Assembly (NCBI GenBank): GCA_965218055.1
Contig: CBDCKA010000001.1
Coordinates: 620,001-684,000, forward strand
Direction of reading: 5' to 3'
Source of the DNA: CBDBKE01 sp965218055
GTDB taxonomy: Bacteria; Acidobacteriota; Terriglobia; JAJPHL01; JAPKYU01
Length of the DNA: 64,000 nt
Below are positions 1 to 7,509 of the stretch, in pieces. The notes beneath the pieces were generated by a model. It was not told the origin of the DNA. It searched no databases and saw only the letters and a program-made list of their open reading frames with translations. The position numbers and the translations under genes are program-made. Within the stretch, counting starts at the first letter, position 1, and each line of letters starts with the position of its first letter.

Positions 1-1165
1 CGGCGTTGCGGTCCGACACAAACAGCAGATTCTTGCCGTCCGGTGAGAAGACCGGGAAGGAATTGAAACCGCCCGAGCGGGTGATCTGCTCCAGCCCGGT
101 GCCATCCGTGTTCACCAGGAACAGCTCAAAGAACCGGCTGTCGCAGCGGTTCTTGTTGGAGGAGAAGATGATCTTGCGCCCGTCGGGCGTAAAGAAAGGG
201 GCGAAGCTGGCGCAGCCGAAGGTTGTGATCTGGAGCGGATGGCGGCCGCCCGCATCGGCCACGAACAGCTCCATCTTCATGGGGGTAGTCAGGTTCTGGC
301 CCAGCAGGCTGCGGTAATCGCCCAGGGCGGCGGCGCTGACTGGGCGGTGGGCGCGCCACACCAGTTTCTTGCCGTCAGCTGAATAGAAAGCGCCCCCATC
401 GTAGCCCGGCCGGTGCGTCAGCCGCTTCACCTGCTTCCCGGCAAGGTCCATCGAGTACATGTCCAGATCGCCTTCCCGCAGCGCCGTCCAGACGATCCGG
501 CTGGTGCGCCAGCCCACCGTAGCCTCGGCGTCGTAGCCGGGCTGGTCGGTCAGCTTGCGGACGATTTTCCCGTCCTCCTTCGCCAGGTAGAGATCGTAGC
601 CGGGGTAGACCGGCCAGACGTAGCCGCGGCTGCGGTCGGGCCGCGGGGGACACGCGACGCTGGCCTCATGCGTCGAGGCATAGAGGAAGTGCTTGCCGTC
701 GGGCAGGAAGTAGGCACAGGTGGTGCGCCCCTTGCCGGTGGAGACCATGCGCGGGTCGGACCCGTCGGTGTTCATGATGAAGATATGGTCGCACTTCAGG
801 CCGTCGCGCGTGGCCTGGAAAATGATCCGTTTGCCGTCGGGCGAAAAATAAGCTTCCGCGTTCTGGCCGCCGAAGGTGAGCTGGCGGATGTTTTTCAAAT
901 GGCGCTCGTCAGGCGAGGCAAGCCCCTGCGCGGGCCGCTGCGCTACCGCGACGACTTTTTCCGCAGAAGCGGACCCGCGGCGCACGATGACCCCAGAGTC
1001 CACCGTTTCTCCGGTCCTCGAAACCGCCTGAAAATGCAATTTGTCTCCCGCAATTTCGACCGCCATGAAATGATGGTCCGTGTCAAATGATTTGGCCGTC
1101 CAGTAGGTCCTGCGGACGTTCCCCCTGCGCAATTTCCCCGCGGCTCCGCTGACGAAGTAATAAAT
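1..1165 (-). pseudogene. PD40/TolB-like beta-propeller, 3' part of an IS-split phosphoesterase-propeller fusion gene (runs off the left edge)
   Basis: The reverse strand is open in one frame from 1165 to the window edge. It begins with the last strands of a calcineurin-like phosphoesterase (YYFVSGAAGK). Without a stop it passes through a linker into PD40 repeats, each with a FSPDGK-type turn (AYFSPDGKRIIF, APFFTPDGRKIIF, FPVFSPDGKNLLF). PD40 propellers are secreted or periplasmic and resemble TolB. The IS1380 element at 1166-2824 cuts the gene. Removing the element plus one copy of the TAAAT target duplication joins this part in frame to the 5' part at 2825-3477 (...KPQKGIY + YFVSGAAGK...). 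As it stands this part has lost its start and signal peptide, so it is probably not made. The true 3' end lies outside the window. Confidence 0.8.
1161..1165. repeat. Target-site duplication TAAAT, left copy (pairs with 2825-2829)
   Basis: TAAAT directly abuts both ends of the first IS1380 copy. Removing the element and one repeat restores the host reading frame. Confidence 0.85.
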
Positions 1166-2824
1166 CCGGAATTTCCATTTTGAGCTTCCCCTTCACCCGA
1201 AAACCTATGCCTCGTACCCTGTCGTGTCAATCGCAAATCGCCCGGGCCTCTTTGAGGTGGTAGTGCGGCACATTTTGGCTGTTCTTCGGAGTCGCTGTGC
1301 GGGTTTCGCCTGCCCAGCCTGCCTCGCCGCTGACACTTGTCCGGCCCGACCACTTCTGAGCACCTAAAATTACCCTCTCTCCTGGGTCGCTAGCCGTCTG
1401 GCAGCGGCAGTGCCGAGATCGTTCGCAGCATGCTGCTGAACAGCCTCCGGCTCAAGTGCCCTTCGGCCAGCAAAAGCCAGTAATATCGTGCATGTTTCAC
1501 CAGCCGTCCGCCCGTTTTCACCAGCCGCTGCTGCAAACTCGTCAGCGACCAGTTGTTGATCCTCTTCGGTAGCACCAGCCGCCGCCACAGGTTTCCCAAG
1601 TTGTAGGCGATCAGGCTCAGCCATAGGCGCACCTCGTTCGACCGAAACCGATGGCAACTCAGCCGGGTCATCTTTACCGCCTGCTTGCCTTCCTTGATCC
1701 ATTGCTCTGCGGTGCCCCGCTTGTTGTAGAACCGGACCACCGCCCGGCTGTCGGTCTCCAGATTGGTGACGATGAACCCCACGCGAGGGAACAGTTCGCC
1801 AAAGTGGAACTCCACCTTCGCCACCACCCGCCGCGCCTTTTTCCAACTGGCTGCCTGGTAGAGAAAGCTCTTGTACCAGACCACCGGCTTGTGGCTCGGT
1901 CGCCCCACTGACCGCGTCAACAACTCCGCGATGTCCCTCTCCAGACTGTCGTTGGCCGGGATGCGAATCGCATACTTCACGTCCCGCTCCTCCAGTGCGT
2001 CGTAGATCTCCGGCTTGGCGAAGGCGGCGTCGGCGCGAAACACCACTTCCTTGCCCAGCTTCTGCTGCCGTTCGATCTCTGGCAGGAGAAGTTCTTCCCA
2101 ATCCTCGGCGCTGTGCACGTTGCCGGGTCGCAGCTTGGCCGCCAGACAGTCACCCTCGCGACTGAACAGCAACAACGGGTGATAGCAACTCGACTCGAAA
2201 TGCCCGTTGTAGGCGCTCTGTTCCTGCTCCCCGTAGACCGGGATCTCGGTGCTGTCCATGTCCAGCACCACCCGGCGCGGCGCATCCATAGCTTCCGCCC
2301 TGGCGATCAAATCCCGGTTGATCGCTGCCAAACCAGCAAGGTTCTCGTCTTGCGTCAGCAGTTCTGTCTCGAACGACTGTAACCGGGAAGTCAGGGCTGC
2401 GCCACGTTCCCAGATCTTCTCCGAACCGATCAGCCGGAACGTCGGATCTTGGGAAAGCCGCTCGGCGTCGTTGACGTCTTCGTATCCTGCCAAGCGGCTG
2501 TAGATGGACTGCCGCAGCAAGTCAGCGAGGGGCAACCGGGTGTTCTTCCCCCGAGAGTCGATCAAGTGCTGTTCGATAAGTTCGCCGAACCCCAAACGTT
2601 CGTCCAACTCGCGCACCAGAATCAGACCGCCGTCGGAAGTGATTCGCGATCCCTGAAATGTGACCCGCAGAAACCGGTTGAATGACAGTTGAAACGCCTG
2701 TTTTTGGCTCTCACCCATTCGGTGTACACCTCCGGAAGGCAATGTTGATGCTGGAACCCGCATCAATACTGACGTTGGAGTCATTCAGAAGGTTGCCGCC
2801 GATAGTTCATAAAGGAAATCCGGG
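1166..2824 (-). mobile_element. IS1380-family insertion sequence, copy 1 (1659 bp)
   Basis: The ends are CCGGAATTTCC on the left and, read on the reverse strand, CCCGGATTTCC on the right. About 15 of the outer 20 bases match as imperfect inverted repeats. The element is flanked by a 5-bp direct repeat TAAAT (1161-1165 and 2825-2829), as expected for target duplication. It carries one transposase gene on the reverse strand and differs from copy 2 (4994-6652) by a single base seen in the coding region (A2045 versus G5873). It sits inside a phosphoesterase-propeller gene. The family is assigned from the transposase and the 5-bp duplication. Confidence 0.9.
1390..2718 (-). CDS. IS1380-family transposase (copy 1)
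   Basis: This 442-residue DDE transposase moves the surrounding element by cut-and-paste. Plausible catalytic acidic residues are in VVLDMDSTEIP, VFRADAAFAK and GTAEQWIKEGKQA, the last being the Y-x2-R...E-type signature region near the C-terminus. The frame could open 22 codons earlier at 2784. The ATG at 2718 is preferred because a clear GGAGGT lies 9 bases upstream of it. Residue 225 is Val here and Ala in copy 2. The gene is intact and the two copies are nearly identical, so the element has probably moved recently. Confidence 0.92.
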   Translation of the reverse strand: MGESQKQAFQLSFNRFLRVTFQGSRITSDGGLILVRELDERLGFGELIEQHLIDSRGKNTRLPLADLLRQSIYSRLAGYEDVNDAERLSQDPTFRLIGSEKIWERGAALTSRLQSFETELLTQDENLAGLAAINRDLIARAEAMDAPRRVVLDMDSTEIPVYGEQEQSAYNGHFESSCYHPLLLFSREGDCLAAKLRPGNVHSAEDWEELLLPEIERQQKLGKEVVFRADAAFAKPEIYDALEERDVKYAIRIPANDSLERDIAELLTRSVGRPSHKPVVWYKSFLYQAASWKKARRVVAKVEFHFGELFPRVGFIVTNLETDSRAVVRFYNKRGTAEQWIKEGKQAVKMTRLSCHRFRSNEVRLWLSLIAYNLGNLWRRLVLPKRINNWSLTSLQQRLVKTGGRLVKHARYYWLLLAEGHLSRRLFSSMLRTISALPLPDG

Positions 2825-3477
2825 TAAATACCCTTTTGGGGCTTGAGCCGCTCGTAGACATGATCGTGGCCGGCAAACACGACATGGACTCCATACTTCA
2901 CAAAGAGCGGTTCCAACACGTTGCGCAGATTCCTTGAAGAGCCATGTCTTTTCCCGGAGGAATAAATCGGGTGGTGGAAGAAGCAAATTTTCCACCCGCT
3001 GCCGGAGTTCCGCAGCTCCTCTTCCAGCCAACTCAGCTGACCGCGGTTCATGAGAGTGCTGTCCAGAGCGAAAAACTGGACGCCTGGCTTGGGCCGAAAT
3101 GTGTAAAATCGTTTGCCGTTCATGTTGAACTGCGGATAGGAACGCTGCCTGGAATTGTCGTGATTGCCCAGCGCGGCATAAAACTTGACATTGGCATCCA
3201 ACAGCGGCTTGTAGGGCAGTTCGAATTTCTTCTCATAATCGCGCGGCCCTTCTCCCCCGTACAGGTTGTCCCCGAGCATCAAAACCAGATCCAAGGAAGA
3301 TTTCTGATGAAACAACGCCAACTGTTCCGCCACCTCATACTGGGCTCGTTTGCCCGTACCGGCATCGCCGAGGACCGCAAAGCGCAGCGAGCCTTCCTGG
3401 AGGGGGAGCTGTAGATCTTGGGCTGGCAGCAGAGCTGCCAGCAGGAGGAATACAAAGGCGGAGAGGATGCGGCGCAC
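2825..3477 (-). pseudogene. Calcineurin-like metallophosphoesterase, 5' part of the IS-split fusion gene
   Basis: This part encodes a signal peptide (RRILSAFVFLLLAALLPAQ) followed by a complete set of metallophosphoesterase motifs: FAVLGDAG, LGDNLYGG, LGNHDNS, FFHHPIY and AGHDHVYE. These bind a dinuclear metal centre in tartrate-resistant acid phosphatase-like enzymes. Translation runs into the IS1380 end and stops after about 12 IS-encoded residues, so the last strands and the fused propeller are lost. A truncated secreted phosphatase might still be made. The GTG at 3475-3477 gives a short signal peptide. A longer frame from GTG at 3522 starts inside the neighbouring IS3 element and is probably not native. 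The original start may have been displaced by that IS3 insertion. Confidence 0.8.
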
Positions 3478-3525
3478 GTTCTTCCTGGAAGTTATATGAC
3501 CTGCCGGTTTTCTTCGGACCACCGA

Positions 3526-4449
3526 TTACTGGAGAACAGCGCCAGTCGGCATGGTTAAGTCGCTCTCGTGTTCTTCTTGGTCAGCGTGAGCCGGCATCGC
3601 CGGCGAGCGCCCACCGTCATCCGAGCCAGCACGGAGCTGCGCTTTGAACTCGGCTGGCGTCAGATAGCCAAGGCTCGAGTGCGGTCGCACGTCGTTGTAG
3701 TGCCGTCGCCATTGCTCGATCCCCACCTTCGCGTCCACGCGGTTCCGAAACCACTGCAGGCTCAGATACTCGTCGCGGAACTTCCCGTTGAACGATTCGT
3801 CGGTCGCATTCTGCCACGGCTTCCCCGGCTCGATGAGCGCGGTTTCGATCTGCGCCTGGAGCAGCCACCGGAGAATCGCACCCGCGACAAACTCGGGGCC
3901 GTTGTCGGACCGGAGGTAACGTGGGGCTCCGTGGACGCTCACGAGCTGCGTGAGCACCTCGATAACGCGCCCGGACCGAATGCCGCCGGCCACGTCGATC
4001 GCGAGTGACTCGCGGGTCCATTCGTCGACGACGGTGAGGCACTTGAGCGTCTGCCCATTCGCGCAGGTGTCGAACACGAAGTCGTACGCCCAGACGTGAT
4101 TGACCGCAGTGGCGGGCACCGGGCGGGGCCGGCTCAGGGCGACCCGGCGCCGCGGCCGCCGCCGAGGCACCTGCAACCCCGCCTGGCGCCAGAGGCGATG
4201 GGTCCGGTCCGTGCTCATCGTGTGCCCTTCGCGTTTTAGGAAAATCCGAATCCGGCGATAGCCGTACCGCGGATACTGCGCCGCCAGACGACGCATCGCG
4301 GCCAGCGCCGGGGCATCCCGGTCGACCAGCCGCGACTGGTAGCCCAGCGTGGACCGTGCGACGGAGAGCAAGGCGCACGCGCGGCGACCCGACAGACCGC
4401 GTGCACGTGCATACGCGACCTGCGGCCGGCGCACGCGTGCGCCTACCAT
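3526..4449 (-). CDS. IS3-family transposase OrfB (integrase-type catalytic domain)
   Basis: The protein has the HTH_21 helper region followed by an rve/integrase core. The DDE residues are visible: Asp in VWAYDFVFD, Asp in YLRSDNGPEFV and Glu in ATDESFNGKFRDE. It is normally made as an OrfAB fusion by -1 slippage on the A7 run at 4449-4455, just before the orfA stop. An ATG at 4447-4449 in the orfB frame could also give free OrfB. The frame is intact to the stop at 3526, so the element may be functional. Confidence 0.88.
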   Translation of the reverse strand: MVGARVRRPQVAYARARGLSGRRACALLSVARSTLGYQSRLVDRDAPALAAMRRLAAQYPRYGYRRIRIFLKREGHTMSTDRTHRLWRQAGLQVPRRRPRRRVALSRPRPVPATAVNHVWAYDFVFDTCANGQTLKCLTVVDEWTRESLAIDVAGGIRSGRVIEVLTQLVSVHGAPRYLRSDNGPEFVAGAILRWLLQAQIETALIEPGKPWQNATDESFNGKFRDEYLSLQWFRNRVDAKVGIEQWRRHYNDVRPHSSLGYLTPAEFKAQLRAGSDDGGRSPAMPAHADQEEHESDLTMPTGAVLQ

Positions 4450-4706
4450 TTTTTTCGGGTGATCTCCTTGAGCACGTCGATCTCCAGATCTCGATCGGCC
4501 ACCATCTTTTTCAGCCGGCCGTTCTCCTGCTCGAGCTGCCGCAGCCGCTTCACATCGGCGGGCTCCAACGTGCCGAAGTGTTTCCGCCAGGCGTAGAGCG
4601 TCTGGGCGCTGACGCCGTTCTTTTTGGCCACCTCCGGGACGGGCCGCTGATCGGCCTCGCGGAGGATCGTCACCATCTGCTCTTCGGTAAACCGGGTCTT
4701 CTTCAT
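4443..4706 (-). CDS. IS3-family transposase OrfA (HTH_Tnp_1)
   Basis: This 87-residue DNA-binding subunit has the usual N-terminal helix-turn-helix (FTEEQMVTILREAD...VSAQTLYAWRKHFG). A leucine-zipper stretch follows (VKRLRQLEQENGRLKKMVAD), and the protein ends in RKKW, as in IS407-group OrfA proteins. Its last codons overlap the frameshift site (CGA AAA AAA TGG TAG), so the fusion with OrfB is formed by -1 slippage. Confidence 0.9.
   Translation of the reverse strand: MKKTRFTEEQMVTILREADQRPVPEVAKKNGVSAQTLYAWRKHFGTLEPADVKRLRQLEQENGRLKKMVADRDLEIDVLKEITRKKW
4449..4455 (-). other. Programmed -1 frameshift slippery site A AAA AAA
   Basis: Seven consecutive T on the plus strand read as A AAA AAA in the orfA frame, five bases before the orfA stop. 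The orfB frame is -1 relative to orfA here. This is the standard arrangement for making IS3-family OrfAB transposase. Confidence 0.7.
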
Positions 4707-4775
4707 GGCTCCCTCGTTTCTCCGAGGGCGCCATTCTCTCAGGCTTCAGCTGGTCCGGAAATCGCCAGGCAGGTC

Positions 4776-4993
4776 ATATTGCAGATCCTGCGATAAGTAG
4801 CCGCAATCACGGGCGAAGTCGAGCCACACTTGCGTTTCGGTTGCCTCCGCGTCGGCGTCAGCAAGCTTACTCACAAACATACTCGGATATTGCCGCTTTC
4901 TGAAGCCTTCGGCGAGGTTCGCGGCAACGCTGCGTGAGGAGCGGCGTATTTGATCGGTCAAGGAGAAACGCTCATCCCTGGGGAATACCTTAG
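4776..4993 (-). pseudogene. Four-helix bundle protein (23S rRNA intervening-sequence protein family), fragment truncated at both ends
   Basis: The frame reads KVFPRDERFSLTDQIRRSS then VAANLAEGFRKRQ, the hallmark core of the small four-helix-bundle/IVP family (usually about 115-125 residues, function unknown). It continues to DCGYLSQDLQY, where the IS3 end begins. The upstream side is cut by IS1380 copy 2 within CTAAG. Only about 72 native residues remain. After removing copy 2 and one CTTAG repeat, the upstream sequence is not in the same frame, so the gene was either already broken or its N-terminus is not there. Confidence 0.75.
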
Positions 4994-6652
4994 CCGGAAT
5001 TTCCATTTTGAGCTTCCCCTTCACCCGAAAACCTATGCCTCGTACCCTGTCGTGTCAATCGCAAATCGCCCGGGCCTCTTTGAGGTGGTAGTGCGGCACA
5101 TTTTGGCTGTTCTTCGGAGTCGCTGTGCGGGTTTCGCCTGCCCAGCCTGCCTCGCCGCTGACACTTGTCCGGCCCGACCACTTCTGAGCACCTAAAATTA
5201 CCCTCTCTCCTGGGTCGCTAGCCGTCTGGCAGCGGCAGTGCCGAGATCGTTCGCAGCATGCTGCTGAACAGCCTCCGGCTCAAGTGCCCTTCGGCCAGCA
5301 AAAGCCAGTAATATCGTGCATGTTTCACCAGCCGTCCGCCCGTTTTCACCAGCCGCTGCTGCAAACTCGTCAGCGACCAGTTGTTGATCCTCTTCGGTAG
5401 CACCAGCCGCCGCCACAGGTTTCCCAAGTTGTAGGCGATCAGGCTCAGCCATAGGCGCACCTCGTTCGACCGAAACCGATGGCAACTCAGCCGGGTCATC
5501 TTTACCGCCTGCTTGCCTTCCTTGATCCATTGCTCTGCGGTGCCCCGCTTGTTGTAGAACCGGACCACCGCCCGGCTGTCGGTCTCCAGATTGGTGACGA
5601 TGAACCCCACGCGAGGGAACAGTTCGCCAAAGTGGAACTCCACCTTCGCCACCACCCGCCGCGCCTTTTTCCAACTGGCTGCCTGGTAGAGAAAGCTCTT
5701 GTACCAGACCACCGGCTTGTGGCTCGGTCGCCCCACTGACCGCGTCAACAACTCCGCGATGTCCCTCTCCAGACTGTCGTTGGCCGGGATGCGAATCGCA
5801 TACTTCACGTCCCGCTCCTCCAGTGCGTCGTAGATCTCCGGCTTGGCGAAGGCGGCGTCGGCGCGAAACACCGCTTCCTTGCCCAGCTTCTGCTGCCGTT
5901 CGATCTCTGGCAGGAGAAGTTCTTCCCAATCCTCGGCGCTGTGCACGTTGCCGGGTCGCAGCTTGGCCGCCAGACAGTCACCCTCGCGACTGAACAGCAA
6001 CAACGGGTGATAGCAACTCGACTCGAAATGCCCGTTGTAGGCGCTCTGTTCCTGCTCCCCGTAGACCGGGATCTCGGTGCTGTCCATGTCCAGCACCACC
6101 CGGCGCGGCGCATCCATAGCTTCCGCCCTGGCGATCAAATCCCGGTTGATCGCTGCCAAACCAGCAAGGTTCTCGTCTTGCGTCAGCAGTTCTGTCTCGA
6201 ACGACTGTAACCGGGAAGTCAGGGCTGCGCCACGTTCCCAGATCTTCTCCGAACCGATCAGCCGGAACGTCGGATCTTGGGAAAGCCGCTCGGCGTCGTT
6301 GACGTCTTCGTATCCTGCCAAGCGGCTGTAGATGGACTGCCGCAGCAAGTCAGCGAGGGGCAACCGGGTGTTCTTCCCCCGAGAGTCGATCAAGTGCTGT
6401 TCGATAAGTTCGCCGAACCCCAAACGTTCGTCCAACTCGCGCACCAGAATCAGACCGCCGTCGGAAGTGATTCGCGATCCCTGAAATGTGACCCGCAGAA
6501 ACCGGTTGAATGACAGTTGAAACGCCTGTTTTTGGCTCTCACCCATTCGGTGTACACCTCCGGAAGGCAATGTTGATGCTGGAACCCGCATCAATACTGA
6601 CGTTGGAGTCATTCAGAAGGTTGCCGCCGATAGTTCATAAAGGAAATCCGGG
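4994..6652 (-). mobile_element. IS1380-family insertion sequence, copy 2 (1659 bp)
   Basis: It has the same length and ends as copy 1 at 1166-2824. Its own 5-bp target duplication is CTTAG (4989-4993 and 6653-6657). The only coding difference seen is G5873 against A2045. The different target duplications show two independent insertions. The pair therefore does not bound a transposed composite unit, although both copies lie in the same orientation and enclose the IS3 element. Confidence 0.9.
5218..6546 (-). CDS. IS1380-family transposase (copy 2)
   Basis: This 442-residue DDE transposase is identical to copy 1 except Ala instead of Val at residue 225. The start is again set by GGAGGT 9 bases upstream of the ATG at 6544-6546. 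A longer frame to 6612 exists but lacks such a site. Both copies are intact, so each could mobilise the other. Confidence 0.92.
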   Translation of the reverse strand: MGESQKQAFQLSFNRFLRVTFQGSRITSDGGLILVRELDERLGFGELIEQHLIDSRGKNTRLPLADLLRQSIYSRLAGYEDVNDAERLSQDPTFRLIGSEKIWERGAALTSRLQSFETELLTQDENLAGLAAINRDLIARAEAMDAPRRVVLDMDSTEIPVYGEQEQSAYNGHFESSCYHPLLLFSREGDCLAAKLRPGNVHSAEDWEELLLPEIERQQKLGKEAVFRADAAFAKPEIYDALEERDVKYAIRIPANDSLERDIAELLTRSVGRPSHKPVVWYKSFLYQAASWKKARRVVAKVEFHFGELFPRVGFIVTNLETDSRAVVRFYNKRGTAEQWIKEGKQAVKMTRLSCHRFRSNEVRLWLSLIAYNLGNLWRRLVLPKRINNWSLTSLQQRLVKTGGRLVKHARYYWLLLAEGHLSRRLFSSMLRTISALPLPDG

Positions 6653-6689
6653 CTTAGAACCTCAACCACCACTGGATAGCCCCATTGTT

Positions 6690-6722
6690 GTATAGCTATT
6701 GTATAGCCATGGTATAGCCATG
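6690..6722. repeat. Tandem repeat, three 11-bp units
   Basis: The units are GTATAGCTATT, GTATAGCCATG and GTATAGCCATG, back to back. The last two are identical and the first differs at three positions. Eleven is not a multiple of three, so this is unlikely to be a coding repeat. Confidence 0.7.
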
Positions 6723-6903
6723 GCGGCACGGATTGGCAGCCGGCACCCCCGGGCCTGACGCAGAATTTTCCTCGTCCTTCCGGCCAATCACTGAGACGCT
6801 CCAGCAAGAACAGGAGTTGCAGAGCTTTTCAACCTCAACTGCTCCCCTTGCCTGAAACCCACATCGCCCGGCGCGCATCTGATTTATAGGACCAGGACAG
6901 CTG

Positions 6904-6934
6904 CCTGGCGGCTCGCCGCACCCAGACCGCCAGG
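6904..6934. promoter_or_regulatory. Hairpin in the leader of the small membrane ORF
   Basis: CCTGGCGG (6904-6911) and CCGCCAGG (6927-6934) form a perfect 8-bp stem with a 15-base loop. It lies 40 bases upstream of the start at 6975. No T-run follows, so it is not a standard terminator. Confidence 0.45.
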
Positions 6935-6974
6935 AGCAGCGAGACCGGGCCCGCACCAGGAAGGAGACGGAGAA

Positions 6975-7103
6975 ATGATTGCGATAGCGGCGATGGCAGC
7001 ATTTTGGGTTGGCATTGGCCTCACCTTCTACTGGTTCCGCCAGCAAACCGAGCATCGCGGCCGCGTGCTCCGATTGCTGCCCAGCGACCGGAAGCGCAGA
7101 TGA
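6975..7103 (+). CDS. Small single-span membrane protein, 42 aa, unknown
   Basis: I do not recognise this protein. It is a 42-residue ORF starting MIAIAAMAAFWVGIGLTFYW, which is one hydrophobic segment. A basic tail follows (RGRVLRLLPSDRKRR), so the N-terminus would lie outside or in the membrane and the tail in the cytoplasm. It has the best ribosome-binding site in this region, AAGGAG at 6961-6966, eight bases before the ATG. This supports real translation despite the small size. A second single-span ORF starts 13 bases after its stop, so the two may be co-expressed. It is too short for family assignment. Confidence 0.5.
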   Translation: MIAIAAMAAFWVGIGLTFYWFRQQTEHRGRVLRLLPSDRKRR

Positions 7104-7116
7104 CGCGCTCGAAAAA

Positions 7117-7353
7117 ATGCTGGGAGCGACACTGCAACGGGTCAAGCTGAAGCCGTGCGCCGGCAAGTGGGTCCTGATCGCCCTGCTGCTTGCGGCACTC
7201 ACCCTGCTCTTGAGCGTGAACCTGCATCAAGCGCGAACGTTGGAGCGCCAGCGCACAACCCTTCGGGAGGTGCTGCACCAGCGAAAGGGCAACCACGTCC
7301 CAGTCCCAGGACCGCCGTCCTTGCTCCGGCGCATCGCGTTCCCCGGGACGTGA
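7117..7353 (+). CDS. Small single-span membrane protein with heptad-rich tail, 78 aa, unknown
   Basis: A short basic N-terminus leads into a strong transmembrane helix (KWVLIALLLAALTLLLSVNL) at about residues 17-36. A charged helical stretch follows (HQARTLERQRTTLREVLHQR) that could form a coiled coil. The topology recalls FtsL/FtsB-like or PilN-like bitopic proteins, but no motif allows a name. The ATG at 7117 has no clear Shine-Dalgarno site and may depend on translation of the 42-residue ORF just upstream. The alternative in-frame ATG at 7009 would add an unlikely Ser/Ala/Cys-rich leader. Confidence 0.45.
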   Translation: MLGATLQRVKLKPCAGKWVLIALLLAALTLLLSVNLHQARTLERQRTTLREVLHQRKGNHVPVPGPPSLLRRIAFPGT

Positions 7354-7455
7354 CGCGTTCCCACGCCAATCTGCATCGAACCCAACTGTAGAGAATCGCT
7401 CGCGAAGGATTCAGCTTGCCGGCGTGGACGCACAGGGTCTAGCGGCCTGCGCGGG

Positions 7456-7485
7456 TTGGCGTACCGAAGTTTGCCAAGATATACT
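7456..7485 (+). promoter_or_regulatory. Predicted sigma-70 promoter of the arsC-like gene
   Basis: TTGGCG (7456-7461), an 18-bp spacer and TATACT (7480-7485). The predicted start of transcription lies about 18 bases before the ATG at 7510, leaving GAGAAGGG as the ribosome-binding site. Confidence 0.5.
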
Positions 7486-7509
7486 GCGCAGAGAAGGGTA
7501 CCAGCACGA

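Larger units (their letters stand above)
3498..4775 (-). mobile_element. IS3-family insertion sequence, IS407-like (about 1278 bp)
   Basis: Inverted ends begin ATATGACCTGCC on the left and, read on the reverse strand, ATATGACCTGCC on the right. Similarity continues to GGACCA about 28 bases in. ATAT (3494-3497 and 4776-4779) fits the 4-bp duplication known for IS407-type elements. Because ATAT is its own complement, the exact boundary could shift by a base or so. The element has orfA and orfB linked by a run of seven A residues suited to -1 frameshifting. It lies between the phosphoesterase gene and a four-helix-bundle remnant. Confidence 0.85.
6653..6974. other. Gene-poor stretch between IS1380 copy 2 and a small membrane ORF
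   Basis: No convincing protein is seen here. A short reverse frame (6807 to the IS end) carries no recognisable domain. The stretch holds the right CTTAG duplication, a three-unit 11-bp tandem repeat (6690-6722) and a strong hairpin (6904-6934). It ends in a good ribosome-binding site for the ORF at 6975. Confidence 0.6.

Noticed and set aside
413..1090. 225-residue forward ORF
   Set aside because: Antisense to the PD40 propeller frame, which shows repeated FSPDGK motifs; the forward frame has no domain.
943..1353. Reverse ORF in the IS1380 3' region (also at 4990-5181)
   Set aside because: It spans the IS end into host sequence in a non-native frame and has no domain; not a passenger gene.
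1166..6652. Composite transposon bounded by the two IS1380 copies
   Set aside because: Each copy has its own 5-bp duplication (TAAAT and CTTAG), so they inserted separately; a composite unit would share one duplication at its outer ends.
6613..6807. 64-residue reverse ORF ending in the IS1380 tip, with VVVEVL resembling a four-helix-bundle N-terminus
   Set aside because: The match is short, the frame does not join the fragment at 4776-4993 after removing the IS, and the start has no support.
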